64,000 nucleotides of DNA from Pseudevernia furfuracea (Eukaryota; Ascomycota; Lecanoromycetes; Lecanorales; Parmeliaceae), in assembly GCA_022315425.1 (NCBI GenBank), contig JAIUPT010000017.1, positions 186,001 through 250,000 of the forward strand. Direction: 5' to 3'. Positions within the stretch are counted from its first letter, which is position 1. Every line of letters begins with the position of its first letter. Under the pieces are notes generated by a model that was not told the DNA's origin, did no database searches, and saw only the letters and a program-made list of their open reading frames with translations. A program made the position numbers and the translations under genes. Positions 1 through 9,890 of this stretch are shown piece by piece.

Positions 1-890
1 TATTCGACGTCAATCAAGTTCTACAACACTCACTGTGCGATGAATCGCATTCAATCCTTCTTTTCGACGATCTTTCTCTCGTTGAGAATCTAAATAACGA
101 CTCTAAGTATTAGACGAGTTAAGACGAAGTTCATTAAGACATATCTAATCGATGTTAGATCAGCTCATGTGAATATGGAATTTGAGAACTTGACAGTCTT
201 TTATAGTGCATAGCTAAAGAGAGTCGTAGACGATACTCGTCGTTTACGAGACGAAGACGAAATTCGAGAAAGATATTTAATTACGAAGAATATTCTTCTA
301 CGACTTCTGAAATGCTTTTATAAGATCATTAAGCATAATGTAACGATACAGATAGTATTCTATCTCGTCTTTACAGTCTTTCTCAGAGTGAGCGAGTTTA
401 TATACGAATCGAAAGATCTTCGCGACGAGGACTTCGACAATTGATTTCTAACACGTCGTCACGTGAGGCTATACGAAGATCATCTCGAATTGACGTTGTT
501 AGCATTCAAGACGAATCCCTTCAGACAAGGCGTCACGCTATTCGTATTAGACACGAACGACGAGACATGTGTCGTGCGTGCATTAAGATATCTGTTTAAC
601 AAGTGATCGATATCGCTATTCTCGCCCCTCTTCGCGATCGACGAGAACTTTATCAGAAGAACGATCACTCACAATCTACGTCTAGCATTGAGATTCAGCG
701 ATCTTTCAGATCATTATTCTGATTATTTCTTTCGTCGAGGAACAGCTATCACTGCGAGGTTAATAGATCTAAGCGAAGACGAAATTAAGCTATTAGATAG
801 GTGAAAATCGAACTTCTATCGTCTCTATATCAAGACTCACTCAGTCTATATTCTCGTCGCGTCGCGTCGACAATAGCGTGTCATCGATTC
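1..890 (+). pseudogene. Tyrosine recombinase remnant (Crypton/Ngaro-like)
   Basis: Translation in shifting plus frames gives a tyrosine recombinase. The first catalytic-arginine region reads FLRVSEF (about 379-400), followed by a conserved block with KTNPFRQGVTL (about 510-545). The second catalytic block reads FFRRGTAITARL then DEIKLLDR-stop-KSNFYRLYIKTH (about 727-840), which contains the R of the usual HxxR box and the tyrosine expected to be the nucleophile. The usual box His appears replaced. Stops interrupt the frame, including TGA at a conserved Trp position. Such enzymes cut and rejoin DNA for Crypton DNA transposons or DIRS/Ngaro retroelements. The 5' part lies outside the window. 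A second, more decayed copy is at 36840-37985 on the other strand. Family assignment is by recognisable motifs; Ngaro versus Crypton is inferred from the repeats that follow. Confidence 0.7.
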
Positions 891-988
891 ATTTCTCGAG
901 AACGAATCGAATAACTAGTCGTTATCGCGTTCTCTGTTCCTCAGCGCTGATGCGATCGTTCTCTTCGAGACCGTTGCTTGGGATTTAA

Positions 989-1600
989 GAGTTTTTCTAG
1001 CGCTGAGATACGAGAACACGTCTGCTCAGGCCTCTGTTGACTCAGAATTCTAACGTTGAACGGCTCAATCACATCTACGAGTTCTGTATAGTCTCATATT
1101 GCCCAGTTGAGTCTTTGTCACGTGCGAATTAAGGACACTAATTGACTCGACTTGACAGAGAGTTAGTGAGCCTTAATCTCGCACTCGCGTATAACATGTT
1201 AATTGTATGCTATTTTTGAATTTGATAGACGTGTTCTTTGCAGAGAATAGGTCTCATTTGAAAGCAGTATAAGTAGCTACATTTCATCTGCGTTTGACTC
1301 TTTATTCGAATTGATCTCTTTCAGAGCAATAGTATTCTTTCGTCTCGCTCACCCACACCTGTTTTTACATGTATTCACGGCGTTTCTACATATATATAGC
1401 TTCGTTTTCCACTCCAGGTCTATGCTTCTATAAGCATGGGAGTTTTTTTAGCGCTGGGGTACGAGAACACGCCTGCTTAGGCCTCTGTTGGCTCAGAATC
1501 CTGGCGTTGGACGGCCCAATCACATCTACGAGTTCTGTATAGTCTCATGTTGCCCAGTTGAGTCTTTGTCACGTGCGAATTAAGGACACTAATTGTAAGA
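989..1600 (+). repeat. Direct repeats flanking a 300-bp core, 3' of the recombinase
   Basis: Two copies of an approximately 155-bp repeat lie at about 989-1145 and 1440-1597. Both contain TACGAGAACACG near the start and TTAAGGACACTAATTG at the end. They flank a core of about 295 bp. The same repeat-core-repeat unit occurs inverted at 36840-37430, again next to the recombinase 3' end. The order recombinase, repeat, core, repeat matches the split-repeat end (B1-A2-B2) of Ngaro-type elements. A short terminal-repeat element (TRIM) is the alternative. The second copy keeps more GG and CC dinucleotides than the first. Confidence 0.65.
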
Positions 1601-1954
1601 ATACAGGAGATTTATAGTGAGCTAGTTCTGGCCCTTCCCCTCCCTCGCCCTCTCTCGTTCTAAATTTGTTAACCCTCTCTCCTCAATGCTACTTGATTTT
1701 ATCTGATTGATTAGTACTCTAATAGTAACTCGATAATTGAAAGCCTATATCCTCTTCCGGTGTCTAATTCTCTATTCACGTTAACTTTCTAGTCGCCAGC
1801 TATATTCAATAGAGTCTAATTATTCCTTACAAGCCGAAGATAGATTCCTAAAATCCTAACCGTAATACCCAGTTTAAAATAGAAGATCTAATAGGGCTAG
1901 AACAGTCTACTCCGCTTCTAGAGCCTAAAGGTCACCTTATAGTAGCGCCGCAGA
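1601..1954. other. Spacer, no gene seen
   Basis: A pyrimidine-rich start (about 1625-1690) grades into mutated sequence. I see no coding frame or RNA gene. Confidence 0.5.
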
Positions 1955-2560
1955 GATTATAAGATCGCTAAGTTCTAAAGAAAAATACGATAAAAAGAAA
2001 GAGGTCCCTCTCTTCGTAAAGAGATAGAGTTATTAAAAGGTCTGGGATTCGATATAAATATAAAGGGATAAAGGATAAGTCGCTATAGAAAAGTTATTAG
2101 AAGATCTTTTAGCTTAAGTTCGATCGCTTTATAACTGTTATCGTTCGAAAAGAGCCCCTTCGTAAGTACGTTATTATAAAGAGGTTTTTAGAGTTAGACT
2201 TCTAGAAGGAGTTACGGATAATTTATAGTATTCGATACGACTATATTATTATCGTTCTAGAGACCTTTTATTTCGAGGGTTCGTTTTATATCGTCCTTGA
2301 GCGTATAGCTATTTCCCTTATATAGATTATCGTATCTTCTTCTTATCTCGATAAGTAGAAACTGATCGCTATACTGAGATAGATATAGCCGATAGATATA
2401 AAGTTACGAAGTATATACTAACTATAGTAGATACTTAGCAGTCTCGTATACCTTATCTTATAAGAACTAGAATACGGGTTATTAAGCTGCTCGAATATCC
2501 TTCTAAGCGTTAAAGAAGAAGTTAAGATCGATATTCCTCTATTATTAATTATATAAAACT
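1955..2560 (+). pseudogene. Protein-kinase-like (pseudokinase) remnant
   Basis: One plus frame, read through many stops, resembles a protein-kinase fold: an N-lobe stretch with KFDRFITVIVRKEPLRKY, then a segment reading YDYIIIVLETFYFEGSFYIV, then LLSCSNILLSVKEEVKIDI. The last matches the catalytic-loop region (HRDxKxxN) with the Asp replaced, so the ancestor was probably a pseudokinase of the kind expanded in some ascomycetes. The stops are TAG or TAA, as expected from CAG/CAA or TGG hit in CpA context, while CC and GG dinucleotides remain common. That differs from the TGA-type damage in the adjacent Copia element. A possible intron lies near 2430-2450. Function beyond kinase-like fold is not claimed. 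Confidence 0.5.
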
Positions 2561-3292
2561 TTATTAATATAGAATAGTAGCGGATTAAGAATACTATCGC
2601 TATATTACTTCCTTACGCAGTATTAGTATCTGAGACGTAAGAGTACTGAGCAGAATTATAATAGAATTAATATAGAAACACGTTAAAGAGAATAGAGTCG
2701 TTAGAATTAAGAACTTAGATTATTAGCCTTTCGACTCTACTGCCGTCGACTTTCTATCCGCGACGATATCTACTAGTTTAGTAAAGGAGCTGATAATAGT
2801 AAGTTAGAATTCTATCTATATAATCCTTCTCTAATATCTTTAGTATCGCTTACTTCAGTGTGGTTAGCGAAAAGACTGACTTAAGTAGATAATAGATTAG
2901 GTCGAAGTCTCCGCCTATAGACTCTATAAGTTAATAAGATAGATATTTCCTAAGAACGTTAAAGCGCTGTTATATCTATTAGATTATATAATCTAATCAG
3001 TTTTCTTAATCTCCGATTTTATCGTCTATCTTCTATTAATTCTAAATTTAGCGCGTTATTAAAATAAGCTCTCTTTAGATATCTATTTCTAATCTTATCT
3101 CTTAAAAAAAGACTGCTCGTTCTCTTACTTTCTATCTAATTCCGTTACTCTATTATCTTTTCTCTTTCTCTAGCTTCTCTTTTTCCCTTTTCTCTCTCTT
3201 CTTATATTATATATTTCTATAGATATTCTCTAGATCTACGCTATGATCGTCGACGACTTCTTTCTAGTCTTTATTCTTATTAACTTTCTACT
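2561..3292. other. Mutated AT-rich sequence, no gene identified
   Basis: Few CpA/TpG dinucleotides and scattered stops in all frames. It may continue the kinase-like locus or another repeat. I could not identify a product. Confidence 0.4.
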
Positions 3293-3501
3293 TGTTATAG
3301 ACTACAGTGAATAAAGAATAGAAAGCATATAGATCTATAATGAGATTCATAAGATATAAGATCTCATAAATAACAAAGAAATGCTACAAACATCGATGTA
3401 GAAGCAAACTACGACATGCAGTCGACATGCAGTCGATATGCAGTCGACATGTATGAAAGAACGCTAGAACATGTATAAAATGACCTAGACACAGTCCGAC
3501 A
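3293..3501 (-). repeat. Copia 3' LTR (left), mutated copy
   Basis: 209 bp, TG...CA ends. It differs from the right LTR by 20 transitions (18 read A where the right LTR has G, two read T where it has C) and by one extra 11-bp copy in the GCAGTCGACAT tandem repeat. No transversions were seen in the hand alignment. Confidence 0.92.
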
Positions 3502-3510
3502 CTCCCCCTG
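3502..3510 (-). other. Copia polypurine tract
   Basis: On the minus strand the bases next to the 3' LTR read CAGGGGGAG, directly followed by TGTCGG of the LTR. This is the expected place and composition for the plus-strand DNA primer. Confidence 0.8.
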
Positions 3511-3573
3511 ACTAGTCAAGTCATATCTGAGGTTATTCAAGTCTAGCTTGCATCGTTCTCATTGGTCCATTTC

Positions 3574-6500
3574 CTATAGTCTCAAGTCACTGAGTCTCAG
3601 CATTGCAATGAACTCAGCGAACTTTCCTGGAGTCAGAGGCTTCGTTAGATCGTCTGTCATCATTTCCTTCGTTGAAATGTAGTTGTATTTGAGTGTTTCA
3701 TTGACAATCAACTCCCTGGCGAAGTGATAGCTGACGTTGATGTGTCTGGTACGTCGATGATTAACAGGGTTCTTGGCCAGGGCTATGACGCCCTGGTTAT
3801 CATCGTGTATCATCGTAGGACCGCCTAGATCCTGATTCAATTCAGTCATAAGAAAACGAATCCAGACGGCCTCCTGGGCAGTGTCCGCTGAGGTCATATA
3901 TTCCGCCTCAGTGATACTCTTTGTCACTGATTTCTGCTTGATAAATCGTCAGCTGATTGCTCCCTTATTCAGCGTGAACACATGACCCGCTGTAGATCTA
4001 GCATAGTCTTGGTCGCCGACTCAATCAACATCCGTGTATTCACACAGTGAGGTTTCGGCTTCCCCATAAATGATGCCGCGATTTCGCGTACCGGTCAGGT
4101 ATCGAAGAACTCGCTTGAGGGCCTTTTAGTGAATCGCTGTTGAGTTGATGTTGAATATACTGAGTTTGCATACAGCATAGACGATGTTCGAACGCGTCTT
4201 GATCATAAGATATATTAGCTGGTCAACACCTGACTTGTAGACGGTGACGTTAGCTGGATTAGTCTGGTACTCCTTTGTAGCCTTCAAGAGGGTCGTATTT
4301 GCGTTGACCTCCATTAAGGTACTTTGTGAATTTGCGTCAGTCATTTGATGGACTTTTAGCATATTCTCAATATGGTCTGACTGACTGATTTTGATCGTTC
4401 GCTGAGCACGGTTTCGTTTCATTCTTATGTTTAGATAATAGATGTATGAGTCTAGATTCGTGATCTTAAATCGTTCGTACAAGTTTCTTTTGACTCAGTC
4501 AACAAGGGGACGCAGTTCAATGATCTGAATGTTATTTACATAGACAGTCACGAAGACTATTTCTTGATCAGTCTTGTACAGAAAGAGATATGCGTCGAAT
4601 TGAGATCGAACGAAATTCAGACTAAGCAAGAACTCAGAAAGAGTCTCGTATCACTCACGAGGTGATTGCTTGAGATTATACAGAGTCTTCAGAAGCAAGC
4701 ACATCTTGTTAGAGTTCTCAATAAAGTCAGTGAGCTGTTTCATATAGATTCTTTCTTTGACATCGACATATAGAAAAGTCGTTACAATGTTCACTAGGTT
4801 CACTTCTCAGTCGTACTTGGCTGCGAGTGTTAGAAGAATGTTGAAGGTCGTTGACTTGATCACCTTAGAATAGGTCTCGTTGTAGTCAATTTCTTCTCGT
4901 TGAAGAAATTCTTTGACTACTCAGCGAGTCTTAAATCTGACGATCTTGTCGTCAACTTCGAGCTTCTTCTTGAAGACTCAGCGGCCTCTGAGTATCGAGC
5001 GATTGTTGGATGGTGAAAAGACTAGGTTTCAGATCTGATTGCTCTTCAGCGAATCTCATTCGGCCTGCATTGCTTTCAGTCATTGTTCTCTCTCGAGGTC
5101 ATTGACAGCTTTCTTGTAGGTCAGCGACTCGTTATAGTCACTCATGAGGGCGTGAGCGATGATCACCTTGGCGAATCCTTTGATGTGAAGCTTTTGATAG
5201 TCTTTTCGATTATGTCTTGTTGAGTGACGAAGTCTCTCGCCCCGCAAATTTGAATTCTCGTTGTTAATTTGTTTCTAAATTGCCTCCGCAGACGAAAGTT
5301 TAGTGATCGGGTCAACTTCGGGATCTTGTAGATTCTTATTTTCTGAGATTTCTTCTATAAAACCCTGAGATGCTTCAAGAACGTCTTCGAAATAGAGATT
5401 AAGATTTCTAGAAAGTGAAATGGTGATCACGTTCTCATTCTCCTTGTTCGACACGTCGTCTCAGTTCTCAATAGACACGTCTAAAGGCGAGGCGAAAGGC
5501 TCAAGTTGCCCCCAAATGACGTCACGTCGCCGAAGCAATTTGTGATTTTTGACGTTCCACAGTCGATATTAATTAATTTTCTTATAGTCAAGAAAGACAT
5601 ATCTGAATTCTTTAGACGACATCTTTTCTCGTTGCTTAGCCTTATAATCGTGTGCGTAGCACATCAGGCCAAAAGGGTGCATGCGAAAGAGGTTTGATTT
5701 GACTTTGTATAGAGTCTCATGGAGGGTCTTATTCAGTGCTGAGGTGGGCGATCTGTTTATCACATATATGGTCGTTCGGAAGACCTCAGCCCACAGCGCC
5801 GCTGATAGTCCTGCTGCAATTAGTTGGGCACTGGCCCTTATCAGCAGTATGTTATTGATACGCTTATTCAGCCCGTTTTGCTCTGAACAGTCTGACATAG
5901 TCAACTCCTGAATGATTCTTATGGACTTCAGTCAGTTCCTTACCTCCTCTGAGTTATACTTCTCATCATTATCTGATCGAATAATGCGAGGGGTGATGTT
6001 GAATTGAGTCTGAACGTACTTCACGAAGTTCTTTAGTTCGGGAAGTGCTTGATCCTTTGTCTTCAGAAAGTCCACTCAGCGGTATCGAGTGTTCTGGTCA
6101 GTCAATGTTGAGGCGTATTTGAGGCCTTCAATGGTCAATGAAAGACTGTCTTTGCCGCCAAGAAGGTTAGTATAAATTCGATGAAATGAGTCGTTCACTG
6201 CTGACATGGGTTCTTTACTAGACGTCTTATGTTGCTTAGCGAGAGCACATGGCTCACAGAACTTCTTCTTGATTGATCTCACGACTTTCATTCCTGTTAT
6301 CATTGCTGGAAGTCTGACGACGTCGATGTAATTTAGATGACCGAGCGTCTCATATTAGAATTTGACTGAGGCCTTCTTGTGGGAACGTTTTGCCGTCATT
6401 GTCACATGTCTCGTCACATCCTTGGCCTTCACATTCTCAGCATCGCTGAGACGGAGTTTGAATAGTGTGTTGATGAGTGTACCTTTCATAATGATGTCAT

Positions 6501-7881
6501 CATCGTCGTTAATTACGATCAGTCGTTTCTTGACTGCATCGAAGGAGAGTTCATTGCGAATTAGGGTATCAAGAGATAGCAAATTGATGTTCATCTCTGA
6601 ACAGAAATGAACATTCTTAATGAACAAACGACATTCTTCGTCGTTGTCATCGTCATTAATAATTAGAGTATTTAGTTGAATGGTTTCCCTGTGTGTTGCA
6701 TACACTATTTCTTCGTCACAGATCTTCACCTCAATTGATTCGTTCAATAGGGTTGAATCTTCGCGGTATCAGATCATGAAGTATGTGTAATGTAAGGAGG
6801 CTGCGGAGTCAAAGTAGAAGTCAGGGTCCTTGATGCTGACGTTTATAACACAGTAGGCCTTTTCCTTCCCTTTGTTCTTGTTCTTCTTTTTAGACTTCTT
6901 CTTCTGAAATTCGGTCAGCCTGTCTTTGTTTTTATCACGCCAGACCTGGTTAGTCTTTTCTGAGTGGGTCATCCAGCAGTCTCCTTTATGAAATCAGTTA
7001 CATTCGTCACACTTAATTCTCTTGCCTTCGCCTTTCCCTTGAGACTTCGACTTGAAATTGAAGTTGGCGTTGAAGTTAGCCGAATTTGTCTTTTCAGCGG
7101 CCTTTAAGACCTTGAAATTGAATTGATCAATGGTCAAAACCTTCTGCCTCCGCTCCTTGTTCAAAACCCTCTCGCACATGTCGTCAAAGTCAGGTTTCAG
7201 AGGCCTTTCGTTGGCGTCTTTGTCACGGAAGTTGATAACGATTTCGACAAACGAGTCATAGGATGATGGGAGGCCATGCAAGAATGTTGTCGTTACGATC
7301 CATTGTGAAATGGTCGAATCCAGTTCCATGAGCGAGACTTTGATCTTCTTAATGGTTTCCACCCAATCCGTCATATTCTTGCAGTTGTCCAGGGTCGTAC
7401 GACTCATGATACGCCACAGGATCTCCCTTGAGGTATATCCTTTGAATTTGTATTGATTTCTGAGTCGTTGAATCATCTGATAGACACCTGACACATCAGC
7501 GATATGGGTCAGTTCTCCTGATTTCAGCGAGAAACGAATGCTGTCGATAATGTACTTATTGACTGTCTTTCAATAGACGATTCTTTCGCTAAATGCCTTG
7601 TCTGTTTCCTTGTTCATTTGAATAGATATCGTGTCGTGTTCGATTAAAACATCATCGATGTCAGTTATTTCACACATGTCAAGAATGGAGTTGTATCAGT
7701 GATCTCAATTCTTGGTCTCATTCAGCATTGAGATGATGTAGCTTGTGCTTGATGATGTAAATGCAGAAGACCTGTTCTTATGTAGAAAGATCTTTTCGAT
7801 TGCAGTCAAGACTTTCTCTGATTGCTGCTTCGGAGGGGGCGTCAGTCCACCAATGTCCTGTTGTTCGGTTTGTCCAGACAT
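3574..7881 (-). pseudogene. Copia gag-pol polyprotein, killed by in-frame stops
   Basis: From an ATG at 7881 to a TAG ending at 3574 the frame is exactly 1,436 codons with no frameshift. In order: gag (MSGQTEQQ start; UBN2-like region about 7000-7740), a short CCHC knuckle (CDEC...H...C, near 6975-7010), a GAG-pre-integrase region (LGHLN, then CxxC near 6240), the integrase core with its D, D and E residues (TDQNTRYR, RSDN, EQNGLNKR), reverse transcriptase, and RNase H (TDVD...EAEYMTSADTAQ). I count about 21 internal stops, about 17 of them TGA at conserved Trp positions. The reverse transcriptase active-site YVDD reads YVNN (near 4530). Normal products would be capsid, protease, integrase and RT/RNase H. 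Confidence 0.92.
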
Positions 7882-7993
7882 CGTCTAGATCAGCAGGGTA
7901 CAGGGTGGGCTGGGTGGGTTGGATATGCTTGAAAAGAGTGCTTTGGATGTTAGTCCTAGGGCAAAGATTCAAATTTTATCTTTTATGTCAATC

Positions 7994-8003
7994 GGGCTCA
8001 TAA
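7994..8003 (-). other. Copia primer-binding site, half-tRNA type
   Basis: The minus strand reads TTATGAGCCC two bases inside the 5' LTR. This complements GGGCTCATAA of the anticodon stem-loop of eukaryotic initiator tRNA-Met rather than the tRNA 3' end. That is the half-tRNA priming mode known from Drosophila copia. The match is seen; the priming mode is inference. Confidence 0.6.
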
Positions 8004-8005
8004 TC

Positions 8006-8203
8006 TGTTATAGGCTACAGTGGATGAAGGATAGAAAGCATGTAGATCTATGGTGGGATCCATGAGGTATAAGACCTCATGGATAACAAAGAAATGCTAC
8101 AAACATCGGTGTAGAAGCAAACTACGACATGCAGTCGACATGCAGTCGACATGTATGGAAGAACGCTAGAACATGTATGGAATGGCCTAGGCACAGTCCG
8201 ACA
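8006..8203 (-). repeat. Copia 5' LTR (right), little mutated
   Basis: 198 bp, TG...CA ends. It keeps G or C at all 20 positions where the left LTR has A or T, so it is close to the ancestral sequence. It would carry the element's promoter, transcribing leftwards. Confidence 0.92.
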
Positions 8204-9225
8204 ACTGAATCCGCCGCGGAAATGAAATATGGATTTGTAAATTGGTAGACATGCGACTATGACCGCGATGGCAGGTTCCAGGACGTTGTAAACCGAGTCT
8301 AGCTTTCAACTCCTCCGGGATCGCCCGTGCCAAGTCGAAGAGCTTCGATCACGACAATAAGCATACCCACGGAGAACACACATGCCACGGCAATCTTCTT
8401 GCCTAGTCGCATTTGCAGGTCTCGTAGGAAGTAGACCGGGAGGATCATGACTAGCATTTGTTAGTTTACAAGACACTTCTCGAGAGCCGAGACACTTGCT
8501 GGCGAGATCGGAAGATACGTTCAGAGAAAAGGCTGCCTCTGCATAATTGTTTACAATATGAGATGTATGTGGAGCTATACACTTCTCTGGCAGTCTATTA
8601 GCAGTGACTGTGACAAGCATAGAGTCTGTATGCTTACCCAGAACAAACAGATTCGATGGATCACCACAGACCCAGAGAGCGGTGAGAGGCGAGGCAATGA
8701 GAGCGAGCCAGGTATAAACAAAGAGAGCCCACCACCATTTCATAAAGACTCGGTTGACACCGAAAATTTGGCGAAAGAAAATCAGAAACGTGAACTTGAC
8801 CGCATACAAAATGACCCAGAACAGGATTTGACCAGCCAACTCAAGACGAAAGAGTTTCTCGAATGTTGCGATCGAGTCTACTGACGTCTGCGCTCCGTAT
8901 GCTTCCAATTTTATACTCAACGGGTATATCATCGTCCCGATACTTTGGAACGGGATCAGGACAATCACTGCAACGGCATGAGTCAGATCATCCATGCGAA
9001 GGCCTTCGAGGACGCGCTTGCGAATTATGAAGCGTCCGACGGACAAGAGGATGGCGAGACCCGTGAAGCTCCATGAAAGACCCTGTCGTCAAAAGAGTCG
9101 GTTAGTAGGTATGGTATGTTTGTCACGGCATATCCAATTAGATCTGCTGCGGAGAGAGTCCTTACAAGGTATTCACTTCGAGAAGGCTGCCCCGTGATTC
9201 TAGGACTGCAGTGCAATCTAGTCAT
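8204..9225 (-). pseudogene. PTH11/fungal rhodopsin-like integral membrane protein, 3' end broken
   Basis: Predicted exons 9225-9166, 9082-8638, 8586-8500 and 8450-8299 join in frame to 247 residues. Introns are 83, 51 and 49 bp; the last is GC-AG, with CTAAC branch sites in introns one and three. Six membrane segments are visible: near SWSFTGLAILLSVGRFII, AVAVIVLIPFQSIG, ILFWVILYAVKFTFLIFF, ALFVYTWLALIASPL, NVSSDLAIMILPVYFL and AVACVFSVGMLIVVI. These are the first six helices of the fungal rhodopsin/PTH11-like family, which includes putative GPCR-type surface sensors. A stop at 8299-8301 precedes the seventh helix, but that helix (LEPAIAVIVACLPIYKSIF) is present one base out of frame down to 8204, where the Copia LTR begins. 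So a 1-nt deletion and a retrotransposon both damage the C terminus. Confidence 0.8.
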
Positions 9226-9890
9226 GCAAATAAGGGAGAAAGATTATTAGATTGATGGGCTGGATATATTTACTAGGATCGGCCCTAAACATCATGGTGT
9301 AGCATGCGGATCATGATTAACAACAATGGCTTGCAACCACTAGAGTACGTGGCAGCAGCGGGAGGGCTGAGCGTCAAAAAAAAGGTAAGTACAGAAATCA
9401 TTGATCATATGAGAGAGTAAAGATCAGCGACTCGATTGATATTTTTGGAAACGCTACGGCAAGACAACGGTGAGATAAGAATTTATTTATCTTGATTTAT
9501 CACACTAGGAACCATTTCGGAGCACGATGAAACGCTTATGCGTAACCACGCGCTTTTTCCTCATTGGTTTTTCTTGTCTCCTTTCTCGGCGTGGTGGCCC
9601 GAAATCCTCGGTCCGAAAATTTGTGTCATATGTACATTCGCTCCTGCATGAATAAGGCGCTGACTGTGCCTTTGCTGATTTCCTCACTATCGAACGAATA
9701 ATAATAAAGGAGTGGCTGGAACGAACGCGTACGCATCTTACGAGCATTTTTGTTGGGTAGCCTTGCATCTTAACTTCACGTGTTGCTGGCTTCAGAGCGG
9801 TAGACCGCTCCGTGATATTCCCGCTAAGACTCCTTTCTTGTAATCGTCAGGTGCTCAGAAAAAAATTTAGATAATTAATTGTTAATTATT
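9226..9890. other. Intergenic, no gene supported
   Basis: Balanced composition, upstream of the rhodopsin-like gene. It has a short perfect hairpin (GAGCGGTAGACCGCTC, near 9796). An 87-codon minus frame (9505-9768) has no recognisable features. Confidence 0.5.

Larger units (their letters stand above)
3293..8203 (-). mobile_element. Ty1/Copia LTR retrotransposon, complete but inactivated
   Basis: A 4.9-kb element bounded by LTRs of 209 bp (left) and 198 bp (right), both TGTTATAG...CCGACA on the plus strand. It is transcribed on the minus strand, so the right LTR is the 5' LTR. A tRNA-like primer site lies just inside the right LTR and a polypurine tract just inside the left one. The internal region encodes one gag-pol frame in Copia order (gag, zinc knuckle, integrase, reverse transcriptase, RNase H). 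No matching 5-bp target duplication is visible: the outer flanks are CTACT and ACTGA. The right end sits inside the 3' coding end of a rhodopsin-like gene. Confidence 0.93.

Noticed and set aside
9505..9768. 87-codon minus frame
   Set aside because: No recognisable domain, no homologue by eye, ordinary intergenic composition.
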